Shown: positions 19,272 through 29,693, counted from the first letter of the stretch. The stretch: 64,000 bases of DNA from an uncultured Pelagibacteraceae bacterium (GCA_902576335.1 CACGVC010000001.1:86495-150494); one strand, 5' to 3'. Notes: generated from the sequence alone by a model not told the origin. A program made the numbers and translations.

Positions 19272-20669
19272 ATGAGTTTTTTTAAGAAATTTTTTTTTAC
19301 AGTAATATTATCTATATTTTTTATTGCAGAGTCTTTTGCTGAGATAACTTACTTACAAATCTTAAAAGATCCAACAGATTTAAGATTAAATCTTCAGTAT
19401 GCAAAAGAGCAAGAGTCTAAGGGCCGGTTTAAAGCTGTAATAGCGACTTTAGAAAGACTGAACGCTTTGTATCCAAACAATATAGATTTAAAACTCTATT
19501 TATTATCGATTTCAATTAAAACTGATAGCACAGAAAAAACCTTGAACTTGATTAGCAAAATTCAATCTAGTGATCAAATATCTGATGAAATCAAAAAGAA
19601 AGTTGAACAAATTTTTGATGATATGAATAAGAAAAAAATAGATAAAGAAATAATCGAAAAGAAAAAAGAAAGAAAAAAAGCTCAACTAGCCTCCAAAAAA
19701 AAACAACCTGAGCAAACAAGTCCTTGGACTTGGTACGCTGAGTTGAGCTATACTAACATGCTTAATTCAAATATTTCTAGTATCTCAGACTCTAAAACAC
19801 AATTTTCAGGTGGAAGTATTATTGCGATGACAGGTGTTGAGGGTGACAATTTAACAACGTTAAAAAATGGGTGGGGGGCAATCTATCAAATAAATTCCTC
19901 ATCTAATCTGTCTTTATATTCCAGTCATTCAACCTCAGAACAGAATAGAGCAACATCAGATGAAAATGATACTCAAACATTTTCAGCTACATATAGCAAA
20001 TTTTTAGCAAATAATACCGTAACATCAACTTTCTCGTTCACTGATTTAAATACAAGAAGAGCTGCAGATACACTTACTAGAAATATTTCACTAGATAATA
20101 GATATTTTTTTAATGATAAAATAAAATTTTTAACTGGTATAAATCTTGGAACTTCAGAAGGAAATCAAAACCCCTCAAACTTAACTAAAAGAAACAGTAA
20201 TACTAGAAAAAAAGGTTTGGTATTTGGACCAGAATATTATTTTACCCCACAACATAATTTTAAATTGAAATATGCGTTAACTGGTACAGATGCTATAGCT
20301 GATTATAATTCATTGGAAGATGAAACGATTTCTGCATCTTACGCAAAAAACTTTAAATTTGGAAATTTAGGATTAACATATTCACTTTCAGATAAAAAAT
20401 ACAAGGAGCCAGATACAGTATTAATTCATCCTTATATAAGTAGAAAAGACGATAGCAAAACAATGACTATCAGTTTCAGTGGTAACCTAAACCAATTGTT
20501 TTCATCACAAAATTTTTTCCCAGTTTCAGAAAAACTTGGAAACTTCTTAAATACAATAAGTTATAGTACTTCATGGTCAGAAACTCGATCAGAAAGCAGC
20601 CTTTTACAATACAATTATAAAAAAGAATCTTTTACATTTGGATTAACAAAAAGAACTTATTTTCAATGA
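19272..20669 (+). CDS. TPR + outer-membrane beta-barrel protein
   Basis: Start chosen at internal ATG with signal peptide (MSFFKKFFFTVILSIFFIAESFA) just after the upstream stop; TPR-like segment then amphipathic strands to C-terminus. Confidence 0.6.
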   Translation: MSFFKKFFFTVILSIFFIAESFAEITYLQILKDPTDLRLNLQYAKEQESKGRFKAVIATLERLNALYPNNIDLKLYLLSISIKTDSTEKTLNLISKIQSSDQISDEIKKKVEQIFDDMNKKKIDKEIIEKKKERKKAQLASKKKQPEQTSPWTWYAELSYTNMLNSNISSISDSKTQFSGGSIIAMTGVEGDNLTTLKNGWGAIYQINSSSNLSLYSSHSTSEQNRATSDENDTQTFSATYSKFLANNTVTSTFSFTDLNTRRAADTLTRNISLDNRYFFNDKIKFLTGINLGTSEGNQNPSNLTKRNSNTRKKGLVFGPEYYFTPQHNFKLKYALTGTDAIADYNSLEDETISASYAKNFKFGNLGLTYSLSDKKYKEPDTVLIHPYISRKDDSKTMTISFSGNLNQLFSSQNFFPVSEKLGNFLNTISYSTSWSETRSESSLLQYNYKKESFTFGLTKRTYFQ

Positions 20670-20697
20670 TTTATATTATGTTAAAGTATTACTTTTA

Positions 20698-23685
20698 ATG
20701 AAATTCTTTTTTAAAACACTAATAATTTTTATATTTGCCACACAATCATTTGCGTCCTCTGAACAGATAGGAGTGATTGGCTTTGTGATCGGTAACGTTT
20801 TTAATCAAAAAGGAGAGGAGTTAAAAGTAGGTGACCCAATATATTTTGGTGACACCATTAGTGCCAGTGATGGAGCAAAATCACAACTTTTATTTATAGA
20901 CGAAACAGTAATGACAATTGGCTCAGATACTAAATTAAAAATTGATGATTTTATTTTCGATCCCTCAGCAAATGATGGTAAACTTTTAGCTTCAATTATA
21001 GCCGGAAGTGTAAAAATTCTTTCAGGAAAAATTAGTGAAATAAATCCAGCCAATTTAGAGGTAAAAACTCCTTCGGGTACAATTGGTTCTAGAGGAACTG
21101 AATTTAAAGCTTCAGTTGATCCATTGACCACTCAAAGTAAAATTTTACTTGTAGGCCCTGGACCAAATAATTCATTAAATTTAAGAGCAGGAGCTGTTGA
21201 GGTATCAAATGAATTGGGAACAGTTACTTTGGACCAACCATATTTATTCACTGAGTTAACAGAAAACAGAGCTCCGACAGATGCAGTGGTTATTCCTCAA
21301 GCTGAATTAAAAATTTTTCAAAAATTAGAGGTTGAGCCTGAAAAATCAGTTGCTCAATTATCTGTTGATGAACCGAATACTGATGAAGAAAATTCTGAAA
21401 CAGCTGAAGATAATACTGAGGAAGAAAATATTACAATAGTTGAGAATGATAATTTACAAGAGGATGCAACAGAGGAATTAATTTTAACTGATGAGGCTGA
21501 AATAAATTCAATAATTAAAGATGAAATTTTTACTGATGACCAAAGTGAGGGTGACTTAGTTGTTGAAACACTAGTTGCAGCATTAGCAAAAGATGATGGT
21601 GGCATTACTGCTCAAATGTTAGGAAAATCTTTCTTAAGTAGTGGAAATGATATTAGACCAGATTTAGATTTACCTGAAGGTATGAGTTTAAACTCAGAGG
21701 AAGCCAACACTTTTATAGAAGAAAAAGCAATGCAGGAAATAGAAAAAGTAATGTTAGTGAGTGCGAGAGTGAAGAATGTAGAATATGTCCCCACTAAATT
21801 TAATCAGTTAAGTGGTTTTGATGACATTAGAGTTCCAATTTTAAATGATGAAACAGGTGATGTTGTTTTTCTTGATATGGGTAATATAGATTTTAAACCC
21901 CAAGTTTTACCAGCCAATTTTAATGAAGATCAACCTCAATTACTACCTAGAATACCAGAACAGTTATTTCTTAAAGGTGGTGATGAAAACGTATTTATAG
22001 ACTTTGATGAAGGTCAATTTGTTGAAACAGTATTTGACCCTGAAATCGAAATACTGGATCAAAAATATCAAGCAGCCGTTAATGCAGGTGCTACTCAAGA
22101 TGAAATAGAGGAAATATTTATTGAAATGGATGAAATCATGCAAAAAGCTGATGAGTCTATGGTTACTATAAATATGGAGAGTATGGAAAATCAAATTATA
22201 CCTGCAGGTTTAAATATGGATTTTTTAACTGCAGAAGAGTTTGTAAAGGAACAAGATAGTTTTTTATTTAGTACAGATGTTTATACTGAGTCTTGGGAAC
22301 AGGCAGAAGAGGGAAAAGTAGCTATTTTTAAAATAGATGGTTCAGTTGATTATGTAGATCAAGAAGATGCAAATACTGCATGGGAAGAAGCTGATAAAGC
22401 TTATGAACAAGAGTTTGCCGAAGCTTTTCCTGAGATTTATCAAGCAGAAAAAAAAGCAGAAGCTTTAATGGCAAAAGCAGATGCTCAGGCAGAAGAACTA
22501 TTTTTAAATATTGATCAATTAATTCAATCAGGGGCTTCAGATGAAGAAATAGAGGAAGCGTTTATAAAAGTTGATGCTGAATTAAGTCAAGCTTATTTCG
22601 AGGTTGATGCAGCATTTGAGGAAGTAATGCTAGTTGAAATGAAAACCGATGTATTAATGATGGCAGAAGAAGCTGCAAGTTTAAAGTTCGAAGTAAATAA
22701 TGCTAAAAAGACTGGTATGCTCAACGGTAAGGAATTGTCAGAAGCAGAGATAAAAGAGTTTGAAGAAGAAGTGAAATTTTTAGAATTGGAGGTTGAGAAT
22801 ACTAAAGAAAACTATCTAGAAGAGGTAAAATTTGTAAATCAAGTTTTAGACATTAGACAAGCTGATATGCAAATGGAATTTGAAACTCCAGAAATAGATT
22901 TTCAATTAGCTTCATTAGATATTGAACAAAATTTACAGATACAAGAAGCACAAATTCAAGAAGAACAAGGATTGCAACAAGAATTTCAAGCAATAGAAAT
23001 GTTTTATATTGAGCCAGTTCAGCCTCTAGGTTTCTTTGAAGAGCCAGAACGTCAGATTGATGCTGTACAACAACAAAATACAATAAGTGCTGGTACCACT
23101 ACATATGCAGATTTAAACACACAATCAAGTGGAGTAGCTACTTATTTGGGGAATGCAACAAATTTAACTGTTACTTCAGCTGCAAGTAATGCAGTCGTAG
23201 CATCAACAGTTGGTTCAGTTGTTGGAAATTTTGCGCCAATTCATCAAATAAATTATTCAACAAGAACATTAAGTCAGGGTGCAATAATTACTGTCAATGC
23301 TTTAGGTCGGAACACAACATTAAGACTTTCCAATTTAAATAAAACACATAGTTATTCTTCTAGTGATACCGGAAGCGTTAAACCTAGCGTTGCTTATACA
23401 GTAAATGCTGCAGGCGCAGGTACCGAAGTTAATTCTAGTTTGACATCAACCGTTACAAATGATGTTACAACAGGAAATACATATTTAGAACCTTTATTAA
23501 ATCCAGCTAATACTAATTATTTAGTTACAGTTTCATCAGAGGCAACAAACACAGCTGGAACTGCTGCAAAATCAATACAAACGACAGTTACAGTCGAGTC
23601 TGATGGTGGTGTGGGAGGTGATACTAATAGAGCTTCAGGAACCGATAATGGTGTTGATGCAGTTATTCTTATTCCTGGAGGATAA
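20698..23685 (+). CDS. Large secreted acidic FecR-domain protein
   Basis: Signal peptide; FecR-like block (IGVIGFVIGNVFNQKGEELKVGDPIYFGDTISASDGAKSQLLFIDETVMTIGSDTKLKI ... VKTPSGTIGSRGTEFKASVD); long Glu/Asp-rich helical middle; Thr/Ser/Ala-rich C-terminus. Confidence 0.8.
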   Translation: MKFFFKTLIIFIFATQSFASSEQIGVIGFVIGNVFNQKGEELKVGDPIYFGDTISASDGAKSQLLFIDETVMTIGSDTKLKIDDFIFDPSANDGKLLASIIAGSVKILSGKISEINPANLEVKTPSGTIGSRGTEFKASVDPLTTQSKILLVGPGPNNSLNLRAGAVEVSNELGTVTLDQPYLFTELTENRAPTDAVVIPQAELKIFQKLEVEPEKSVAQLSVDEPNTDEENSETAEDNTEEENITIVENDNLQEDATEELILTDEAEINSIIKDEIFTDDQSEGDLVVETLVAALAKDDGGITAQMLGKSFLSSGNDIRPDLDLPEGMSLNSEEANTFIEEKAMQEIEKVMLVSARVKNVEYVPTKFNQLSGFDDIRVPILNDETGDVVFLDMGNIDFKPQVLPANFNEDQPQLLPRIPEQLFLKGGDENVFIDFDEGQFVETVFDPEIEILDQKYQAAVNAGATQDEIEEIFIEMDEIMQKADESMVTINMESMENQIIPAGLNMDFLTAEEFVKEQDSFLFSTDVYTESWEQAEEGKVAIFKIDGSVDYVDQEDANTAWEEADKAYEQEFAEAFPEIYQAEKKAEALMAKADAQAEELFLNIDQLIQSGASDEEIEEAFIKVDAELSQAYFEVDAAFEEVMLVEMKTDVLMMAEEAASLKFEVNNAKKTGMLNGKELSEAEIKEFEEEVKFLELEVENTKENYLEEVKFVNQVLDIRQADMQMEFETPEIDFQLASLDIEQNLQIQEAQIQEEQGLQQEFQAIEMFYIEPVQPLGFFEEPERQIDAVQQQNTISAGTTTYADLNTQSSGVATYLGNATNLTVTSAASNAVVASTVGSVVGNFAPIHQINYSTRTLSQGAIITVNALGRNTTLRLSNLNKTHSYSSSDTGSVKPSVAYTVNAAGAGTEVNSSLTSTVTNDVTTGNTYLEPLLNPANTNYLVTVSSEATNTAGTAAKSIQTTVTVESDGGVGGDTNRASGTDNGVDAVILIPGG

Positions 23686-23720
23686 GTTAATTATTTATTG
23701 AAAGAAGGATTTAATTTTTT

Positions 23721-24161
23721 ATGCCAACTTACACAGTAACAAACTCAAACTTTAATTTATCTTCAAAACAACAGAAGAATTTAGCAGAAGGAATAACCAA
23801 AGTTCATAATGTTGTAACTGGAGCCAATACTTATTTCGCTCAAGTAATTTTTAATAAAACTAAAAAAGACAATCATTTTATGGGAGGAAAGAAAGTTAAG
23901 GAGCCCTCATTATTTCTACTTGGTCAAATTAGAGCTGGAAGATCAAAAGAGGTAAAAGATAAGTTAATTTCAGACCTAAAAGATATTTTGGTTAAATATT
24001 CAAAATTAGATGAAACACAAGTTTGGGTTTATATAGTTGATTTACCACCATCACAAATGATTGAATATGGTGCAGTTTTACCAGAGTCAGGTAAAGAGAA
24101 AGAATGGTTTGCAAGTTTACCAGGCAAATTAAAGAAAAAATTATCAGCTATTGAGAGTTAA
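23721..24161 (+). CDS. Tautomerase superfamily protein, cis-3-chloroacrylic acid dehalogenase-like
   Basis: Pro1 after Met; H28, R70, R73, Y103, E114 by direct residue count; WVYIVDLPPSQMIEYG. Confidence 0.82.
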   Translation: MPTYTVTNSNFNLSSKQQKNLAEGITKVHNVVTGANTYFAQVIFNKTKKDNHFMGGKKVKEPSLFLLGQIRAGRSKEVKDKLISDLKDILVKYSKLDETQVWVYIVDLPPSQMIEYGAVLPESGKEKEWFASLPGKLKKKLSAIES

Positions 24162-24162
24162 T

Positions 24163-24762
24163 TTAGGGAACTAACCAGTCCATTTTATTAGTTTCTAAAT
24201 CAAACTTAGCTCTTCGATGTCCTTTTGCTGCAAGATAAAGCCATTCAATAGATTTAATTTTACATTTAATTACAGTGAAATTTTTATAACCTTCCTCACT
24301 TTGTTCCATTGTGTAATCAAAATCTTCTAATTTAGATATCATTCCAGAAGTTGGGTTTTCTGAGGTAGTTCCAGGGGGGCTATCAGTTAAATAACAACGT
24401 CTACTTATATGCTGAGTTTTCTTCCATGACTCTTCAGTTGTAGAATTTTGATTATTAACTTCACATTCTACTTTTACTCTTAATTGTATCTTTTCTTCTT
24501 TATCGTAGAAAACTAGAGAGGCATTCTTATTTTTTTTTAGAATATCGACTTTAGGAGATCTTAAGTCTGTATGAAATTGTAATAGATTGCTTGCTCTATC
24601 TGATTTACGTAAAACAACAATTCTTCCATCTACTTCATCTTGATGAGCACAAATAAAGACAGGAATTCTAAATGGCGAAGCTCTATTAGTCACTGCATCA
24701 TCTAACATTGACCAATACTTATTTTGAATTTCAGCTAAATCTTCATAGTATGCTGGTTGCAT
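24163..24762 (-). CDS. Pyridoxamine 5'-phosphate oxidase family / FMN-binding protein
   Basis: DGRIVVLRKSDRASNLLQFHTDLRSPKVDILKKNKNASLVFYDKEEKIQLRVK split-barrel pattern. Confidence 0.7.
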   Translation of the reverse strand: MQPAYYEDLAEIQNKYWSMLDDAVTNRASPFRIPVFICAHQDEVDGRIVVLRKSDRASNLLQFHTDLRSPKVDILKKNKNASLVFYDKEEKIQLRVKVECEVNNQNSTTEESWKKTQHISRRCYLTDSPPGTTSENPTSGMISKLEDFDYTMEQSEEGYKNFTVIKCKIKSIEWLYLAAKGHRRAKFDLETNKMDWLVP

Positions 24763-24765
24763 ACA

Positions 24766-25635
24766 TTACTTTCTAAATCTTTTAATTAAACTTGATGTAT
24801 CCCAACGATTACCCCCCATGGCTTGAACTTCTCCATAGTACTTATCAACAAGTTCAGTAACAGGTAATAGTGAGCCATTATTTTTTGCTTCATCCATTGC
24901 AATTTTTAAATCTTTTCTCATCCAATCGACTGCAAAACCAAAATCAAACTTATCATCTATCATTGTCTTGTATCTATTTTCCATTTGCCAGGATTGAGCT
25001 GCACCTTTTGAAATAACTTCAATTACATCTTCCATATTCAGTCTAGCTTTCATACCAAAGTTAATTGCTTCAGATAAACCTTGAACTAAACCAGCAATAC
25101 AAATTTGATTAACCATTTTGGCAAGTTGTCCATTGCCAGCACTACCCAGTAGTTTCATCTTTTTACTGTAGCAATCAATTTTATCTTTTGCTTTATCAAA
25201 ATCAGCTTGATCACCACCGATCATTACTGTTAGTGCGCCATTCTCTGCACCAGCTTGCCCTCCAGATACAGGTGCATCTAATGCGCCAAAACCATTTTTT
25301 TTTGCGTAATCGTAAATCTCTCTTGCAATAGTTGCAGAGGCAGTTGTGTTATCAATGTAAACAGCGCCTTTTTTAATTGTTTTGAAAGCACCGCTGTCAC
25401 CAAAAGTTACTTCTCTTAAATCATTATCATTTCCAACGCAGGTAAAAATATATTCTGCATCTTTAGCTGCGTCAGCTGGAGTTTCTGCCATTTTACCTTT
25501 GTATTCACTAATCCATTTTTCTGCTTTTGATTTTGTTCGATTAAAAACAGTTACATTGTGTCCACCTTTTGATATATAACCAGCCATTGGATATCCCATG
25601 ACACCGAGACCTATGAAAGCAACATTACAACTCAT
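24766..25635 (-). CDS. NAD(P)-dependent beta-hydroxyacid dehydrogenase (3-hydroxyisobutyrate dehydrogenase / tartronate semialdehyde reductase type)
   Basis: FIGLGVMGYPMAGYISKGGHNVTVFNRT; DAPVSGGQAGAENGALTVMIGG; GSAGNGQLAKMVNQI. Confidence 0.9.
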   Translation of the reverse strand: MSCNVAFIGLGVMGYPMAGYISKGGHNVTVFNRTKSKAEKWISEYKGKMAETPADAAKDAEYIFTCVGNDNDLREVTFGDSGAFKTIKKGAVYIDNTTASATIAREIYDYAKKNGFGALDAPVSGGQAGAENGALTVMIGGDQADFDKAKDKIDCYSKKMKLLGSAGNGQLAKMVNQICIAGLVQGLSEAINFGMKARLNMEDVIEVISKGAAQSWQMENRYKTMIDDKFDFGFAVDWMRKDLKIAMDEAKNNGSLLPVTELVDKYYGEVQAMGGNRWDTSSLIKRFRK

Positions 25636-25643
25636 AATTTTTT

Positions 25644-26852
25644 ATGTTTAATAGTTTAAGTTTAAAAGTAATTATATTTGGATTTATTTTTACATTTTTT
25701 TCTAGTTTTGGACAGAGTTTTTTTTTAGGTTTGTTTAATTCCAGTATTAGAGAAACACTTTCTATCACTCACGGACAATTTGGCTCAATATATGCATCAG
25801 CTACTTTATTAAGCAGTTTTCTTTTAATTTGGGTTGGAAAAAAAATTGATGATATCAATATTTTTCGATTTGCATTTTATGTTACTCTACTCTTAGCATT
25901 TTCATGTTTCTTTTTTTCAAAAATATCTTCAATAATTTTTTTATTCATAGCTGTTTTTTTGATGAGATTTTCTGGACAAGGATTAATGTCTCACACTGCA
26001 ACCACAACAATTACAAGGTATTTTACAAAATCTAGGGGGAAAGCCTTAAGTTTAGGTTGGTTTGGTCTTTCAACAGCTGAATTTATTCTACCTGTATTAA
26101 TTGTTTATTTACTTTCAATTACAGCCTGGCAGAATATTTGGATATCTATTTCAATTTTAGTTTTGATTTTTTTACCTTTGGTATCATTTTTTTTAATTAA
26201 AAAATTGGATTTTGATACGAGAGAACAAGTAGACCCAACTGACTCTGAAATAAAAGAAATTAAACAATGGAAAAGAATTGAGGTTATAAAAGATTACAGA
26301 TTTTATATTGTATGTTTAAATATGTTAGCAATGCCGTGGATTGCGACTGGTGTATTTGTTTATCAGTCTTTCATTACTGAAGCTAAGGAGTGGGGTTCTT
26401 TTGTTATTGCCCAATCATTTATGGTGTATTCAATATTATCTGTACTCACTTTATTAGGATCTGGATTTCTAATCGATAAATTTACTAGCAGAAAACTTTT
26501 AATCTTTATGAATATACCTTTGTTAATTTCTACTTTAGTTTTATTTTATTTTAATAATCCAATAACATCTTTTATTTTTCTTGGATTAATAGGTATTTCT
26601 AATGGTTTAGCCAATGTTCTAGGTTCATCAACATGGGCTGAAATTTATGGTGTAAAATTTATTGGCTCAATTAAAGCTCTAACTACAGCTTTAATGGTTT
26701 TTTCCACTGCTTTTGGAACAGCTTTATTCGGTTTTTTGATAGATAGAGGCTTTTCTATTGAGCAAATTGCTATGGTTTCATTTGTTTATATTTTAATCTC
26801 CTTGATCTTATTATTTTTTATAAGAAATAAGCTAAATCCACAATATACATAA
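25644..26852 (+). CDS. MFS transporter
   Basis: About 12 hydrophobic segments; GQGLMSHTATTTITRYFTKSRGKALSLGWFGLS. Confidence 0.82.
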   Translation: MFNSLSLKVIIFGFIFTFFSSFGQSFFLGLFNSSIRETLSITHGQFGSIYASATLLSSFLLIWVGKKIDDINIFRFAFYVTLLLAFSCFFFSKISSIIFLFIAVFLMRFSGQGLMSHTATTTITRYFTKSRGKALSLGWFGLSTAEFILPVLIVYLLSITAWQNIWISISILVLIFLPLVSFFLIKKLDFDTREQVDPTDSEIKEIKQWKRIEVIKDYRFYIVCLNMLAMPWIATGVFVYQSFITEAKEWGSFVIAQSFMVYSILSVLTLLGSGFLIDKFTSRKLLIFMNIPLLISTLVLFYFNNPITSFIFLGLIGISNGLANVLGSSTWAEIYGVKFIGSIKALTTALMVFSTAFGTALFGFLIDRGFSIEQIAMVSFVYILISLILLFFIRNKLNPQYT

Positions 26853-26861
26853 AAAATCCCC

Positions 26862-26890
26862 TTGATTTTTTTTTAGCCACTGTATAGATA
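26862..26890 (+). promoter_or_regulatory. Putative sigma70 promoter of rpoZ
   Basis: TTGATT (26862-26867) - 17 bp - TAGATA (26885-26890); ATG at 26897. Confidence 0.45.
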
Positions 26891-26896
26891 CTGCGC

Positions 26897-27430
26897 ATGG
26901 CTAGAGTTACCGTTGAAGATTGTATCGATAAAGTTGAAAGTCCCTATGAGCTTGTATTAGTTGCAAAAGAAAGAGCAACTCAATTAAACTCTGGTATTGA
27001 GCCAACTTTAGATAGAGATAATGATAAAAATACAGTTATTTCACTCAGAGAAATAGCTGAAGAAAATATTAAAGTTTCAGATTTAAGTGAGAGTGCAATC
27101 TATAAATTGAGAAAACATGTAGAGCAAGTCGATGATGGAACGGAAGATGATGAAGAAGTGGGTGATGATTTTGAAAGTTTATACAAAGGTGAAATTTCAA
27201 AAAGTGGTGCTCCCATATTACCATCAAAGAGAGCTAGAAAAGCTCCAGAAAAAATTCAAGTTTCAAAAGATGATTTAGCCGAACTTTCTCAAACAGCTAG
27301 TCCCGATGTAGACTCTCAACCATCAGAGGAAACAGAAAGCGATTCTGATGATGTTTCTCTTGATGAAGTTTCAGAAGTTGAAGAGCAGGTAAGTCAGCAA
27401 GATACTGAGTCTTCTGAAGAAAATAGTTAA
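26897..27430 (+). CDS. rpoZ: DNA-directed RNA polymerase omega subunit with long acidic C-terminal extension
   Basis: [33 protein letters not shown]...[12 protein letters not shown]; acidic low-complexity tail. Confidence 0.9.
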   Translation: MARVTVEDCIDKVESPYELVLVAKERATQLNSGIEPTLDRDNDKNTVISLREIAEENIKVSDLSESAIYKLRKHVEQVDDGTEDDEEVGDDFESLYKGEISKSGAPILPSKRARKAPEKIQVSKDDLAELSQTASPDVDSQPSEETESDSDDVSLDEVSEVEEQVSQQDTESSEENS

Positions 27431-28572
27431 TTATTAAATTCTTCTAAAATTTTTTGTCGATGCTCATCCAAATCAGGAATATCACCTCTAGTCTTTTCAT
27501 CCTTATATGATGACATTTTGATTGGGTTTCCAGCTAATTTGAAATCCCCCACAACTTTATGAAAAGCTTTTACGATCATGTTTCTTGACTCTATCTGAGG
27601 ATTTTCAACAGCCTCTTTTATATTAAAAATTGGACCACATGGAATTTTATCTTTTTCCATTTCTTTAACCCACTCATCAGTTTTTTTGGCAGATAATTTA
27701 TCTTCCAAAATTTTTTTAAGCTCATCCATATTTTTAGCTCTAGATGAATTATTTGAAAATTTTGGATTTTGATTTACTTCACTTATTTTTAAGACATTGC
27801 ATAGTTTTTCAAATAATTTATCATTGCCTGCTGCAATTATTATATAACTATCTTTTGTCTTGAAGGCTTCAAATGGAGCAATTGATGGATGACGTGATCC
27901 CATCGGTTTTGGAATTTCATTCTTTGAGAGATATCGTGCGATAGCATTTTCTAGAATAGCTATTTGACAATCAAGCATCGATACATCTATGTACATTCCT
28001 TTGCCAGTTTTTTGTCTATCATAAAGAGCAGCGTTAATTCCAATAGTAGTAAAAAGTCCTGCAGTTATATCTCCTATAGATGTTCCAACTCTTGTAGGTT
28101 CAGAATTTGGTTGACCAGTTACACTCATCAATCCTCCCATACCTTGTACTACCATGTCGTAAGCTGGTAACTCTTTAAGTGGACCTGTTTGACCAAATCC
28201 TGAAGCTGAAGCATAAATTAGTTTGGGATATTTTTTGGACACATCCTTCCAGCCATAACCCCATTTTTCTAAAGTTCCTGGTTTAAAATTTTCGACTAAA
28301 ATATCTGCTTTAGATAAAATTTTATCAAAAATTTTTTTATCCTCTGCATTTTTTAAATTGAGAGCAATACTTTCTTTACCCCTATTTAAAGACATAAAAT
28401 AAGCAGAGTAATCTTTTATAAATGGTCCAAAATTTCTTGAGTCATCTCCGATTTCTGGAGCTTCAACTTTTATCACCCTTGCACCTAAATCTGATAATAT
28501 CATTGTACAATAAGGCCCAACTAATACTCTCGTTAAATCAACAACTAAAAGGTTTTTTAAAGGTCCATCCAT
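27427..28572 (-). CDS. CaiB/BaiF family CoA-transferase (family III)
   Basis: [68 protein letters not shown]. Confidence 0.92.
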   Translation of the reverse strand: MDGPLKNLLVVDLTRVLVGPYCTMILSDLGARVIKVEAPEIGDDSRNFGPFIKDYSAYFMSLNRGKESIALNLKNAEDKKIFDKILSKADILVENFKPGTLEKWGYGWKDVSKKYPKLIYASASGFGQTGPLKELPAYDMVVQGMGGLMSVTGQPNSEPTRVGTSIGDITAGLFTTIGINAALYDRQKTGKGMYIDVSMLDCQIAILENAIARYLSKNEIPKPMGSRHPSIAPFEAFKTKDSYIIIAAGNDKLFEKLCNVLKISEVNQNPKFSNNSSRAKNMDELKKILEDKLSAKKTDEWVKEMEKDKIPCGPIFNIKEAVENPQIESRNMIVKAFHKVVGDFKLAGNPIKMSSYKDEKTRGDIPDLDEHRQKILEEFNN

Positions 28573-28668
28573 AAATATAGTTTTATATTAAGTGCTTTTA
28601 CTGACTTGACTCTTATTAATAAGTTCACTTTAATTGAATTATTAAAAATAACAATAGAGGGAAAAATA

Positions 28669-29679
28669 ATGTTAAAAAAAATATCTTTATACTTAACTTC
28701 ATTAGTTTTCGTTTTCACAACTATTGGTTCTGCTTTTGCTGTAACTTTAAAAGCAAGTCACCAATGGCCAGGAACACCGAGAGCTGATGGATCTTTTGAC
28801 CCACGTCATGAAATGGTGCAAATCATTGCTGACGAAGTCAAAAAAGCAAATGTTGGAATAGATATAAGAATTTATCCAGCTAAATCATTATACAAACCAA
28901 AAGAACAGTGGAAACCAATGACAACAGGTCAGTTGGATATTTCTGCTTTTCCATTAGCATATGCATCTAAATTCCACCCAGAATTTGACGCAACTCTAAT
29001 GCCAGGAACAGTTAAAAATCATGACCATGCATTGAGATTTAATAAAGGTCCAATGATGACTGAGATTAAAAAAATTATTAATGACGCTGGTGTTGTAGTT
29101 TTGTCTGATGCTTGGTTAGGTGGCGGTTTTGCATCAAAAACAAAATGTATCAAAAACCCTAGCGATGCAAAAGGTCAAGTTATGAGAGCTGCAGGTAAAG
29201 CATTTAACCAAATGTTAGAGGCAGCAGGAGCAGGTATACAAAGTATGCCATCATCTGAGATTTACACAGGTCTACAAACTGGTGTACTAACAGGTGCTAA
29301 CACGAGTTCAGGAAGTTTTGTAAGTTACAAAATTTATGAACAAGTTTCATGTGCAACTCCTCCAGGAAAATTTGGTTTATGGTTCATGTACGAACCGATC
29401 TTAATGTCGAAAAAGTCTTATGATGCTTTAAATTCTAAGCAACAAAAAGCTTTAATGAAAGCTGGTAAAGTTGCCGAGAAATACATGACAGCTCAAGTAG
29501 AAAACTTAGATAAAAAGTTTGAAGATGCTTATAAAGCTGCTGGTGTAAAATTGGTATACATGGATGCAAAAGACCATGCTGCATGGGTAGAGATTGCTAA
29601 AAAATCTTCTCATAAAGCATTTGCTGATAAAGTTCCAGGTGGCGATAAACTGATGGAAATGGCTTTAGCAGTTAAATAA
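28669..29679 (+). CDS. TRAP transporter substrate-binding protein (DctP family)
   Basis: Start at internal ATG preceded by GAGGG with signal peptide MLKKISLYLTSLVFVFTTIGSAFA; VTLKASHQWPGTPRADGSFDPRHEMVQIIADEVKK. Confidence 0.9.
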   Translation: MLKKISLYLTSLVFVFTTIGSAFAVTLKASHQWPGTPRADGSFDPRHEMVQIIADEVKKANVGIDIRIYPAKSLYKPKEQWKPMTTGQLDISAFPLAYASKFHPEFDATLMPGTVKNHDHALRFNKGPMMTEIKKIINDAGVVVLSDAWLGGGFASKTKCIKNPSDAKGQVMRAAGKAFNQMLEAAGAGIQSMPSSEIYTGLQTGVLTGANTSSGSFVSYKIYEQVSCATPPGKFGLWFMYEPILMSKKSYDALNSKQQKALMKAGKVAEKYMTAQVENLDKKFEDAYKAAGVKLVYMDAKDHAAWVEIAKKSSHKAFADKVPGGDKLMEMALAVK

Positions 29680-29693
29680 AATAATATATAAAG

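Noticed and set aside
20805-21131. Minus-strand 108-aa ORF inside the FecR gene (also 21354-21605, 21612-21794, 21964-22194, 22853-23083)
   Set aside because: Cluster of shadow ORFs caused by biased composition of the acidic gene; no domains.
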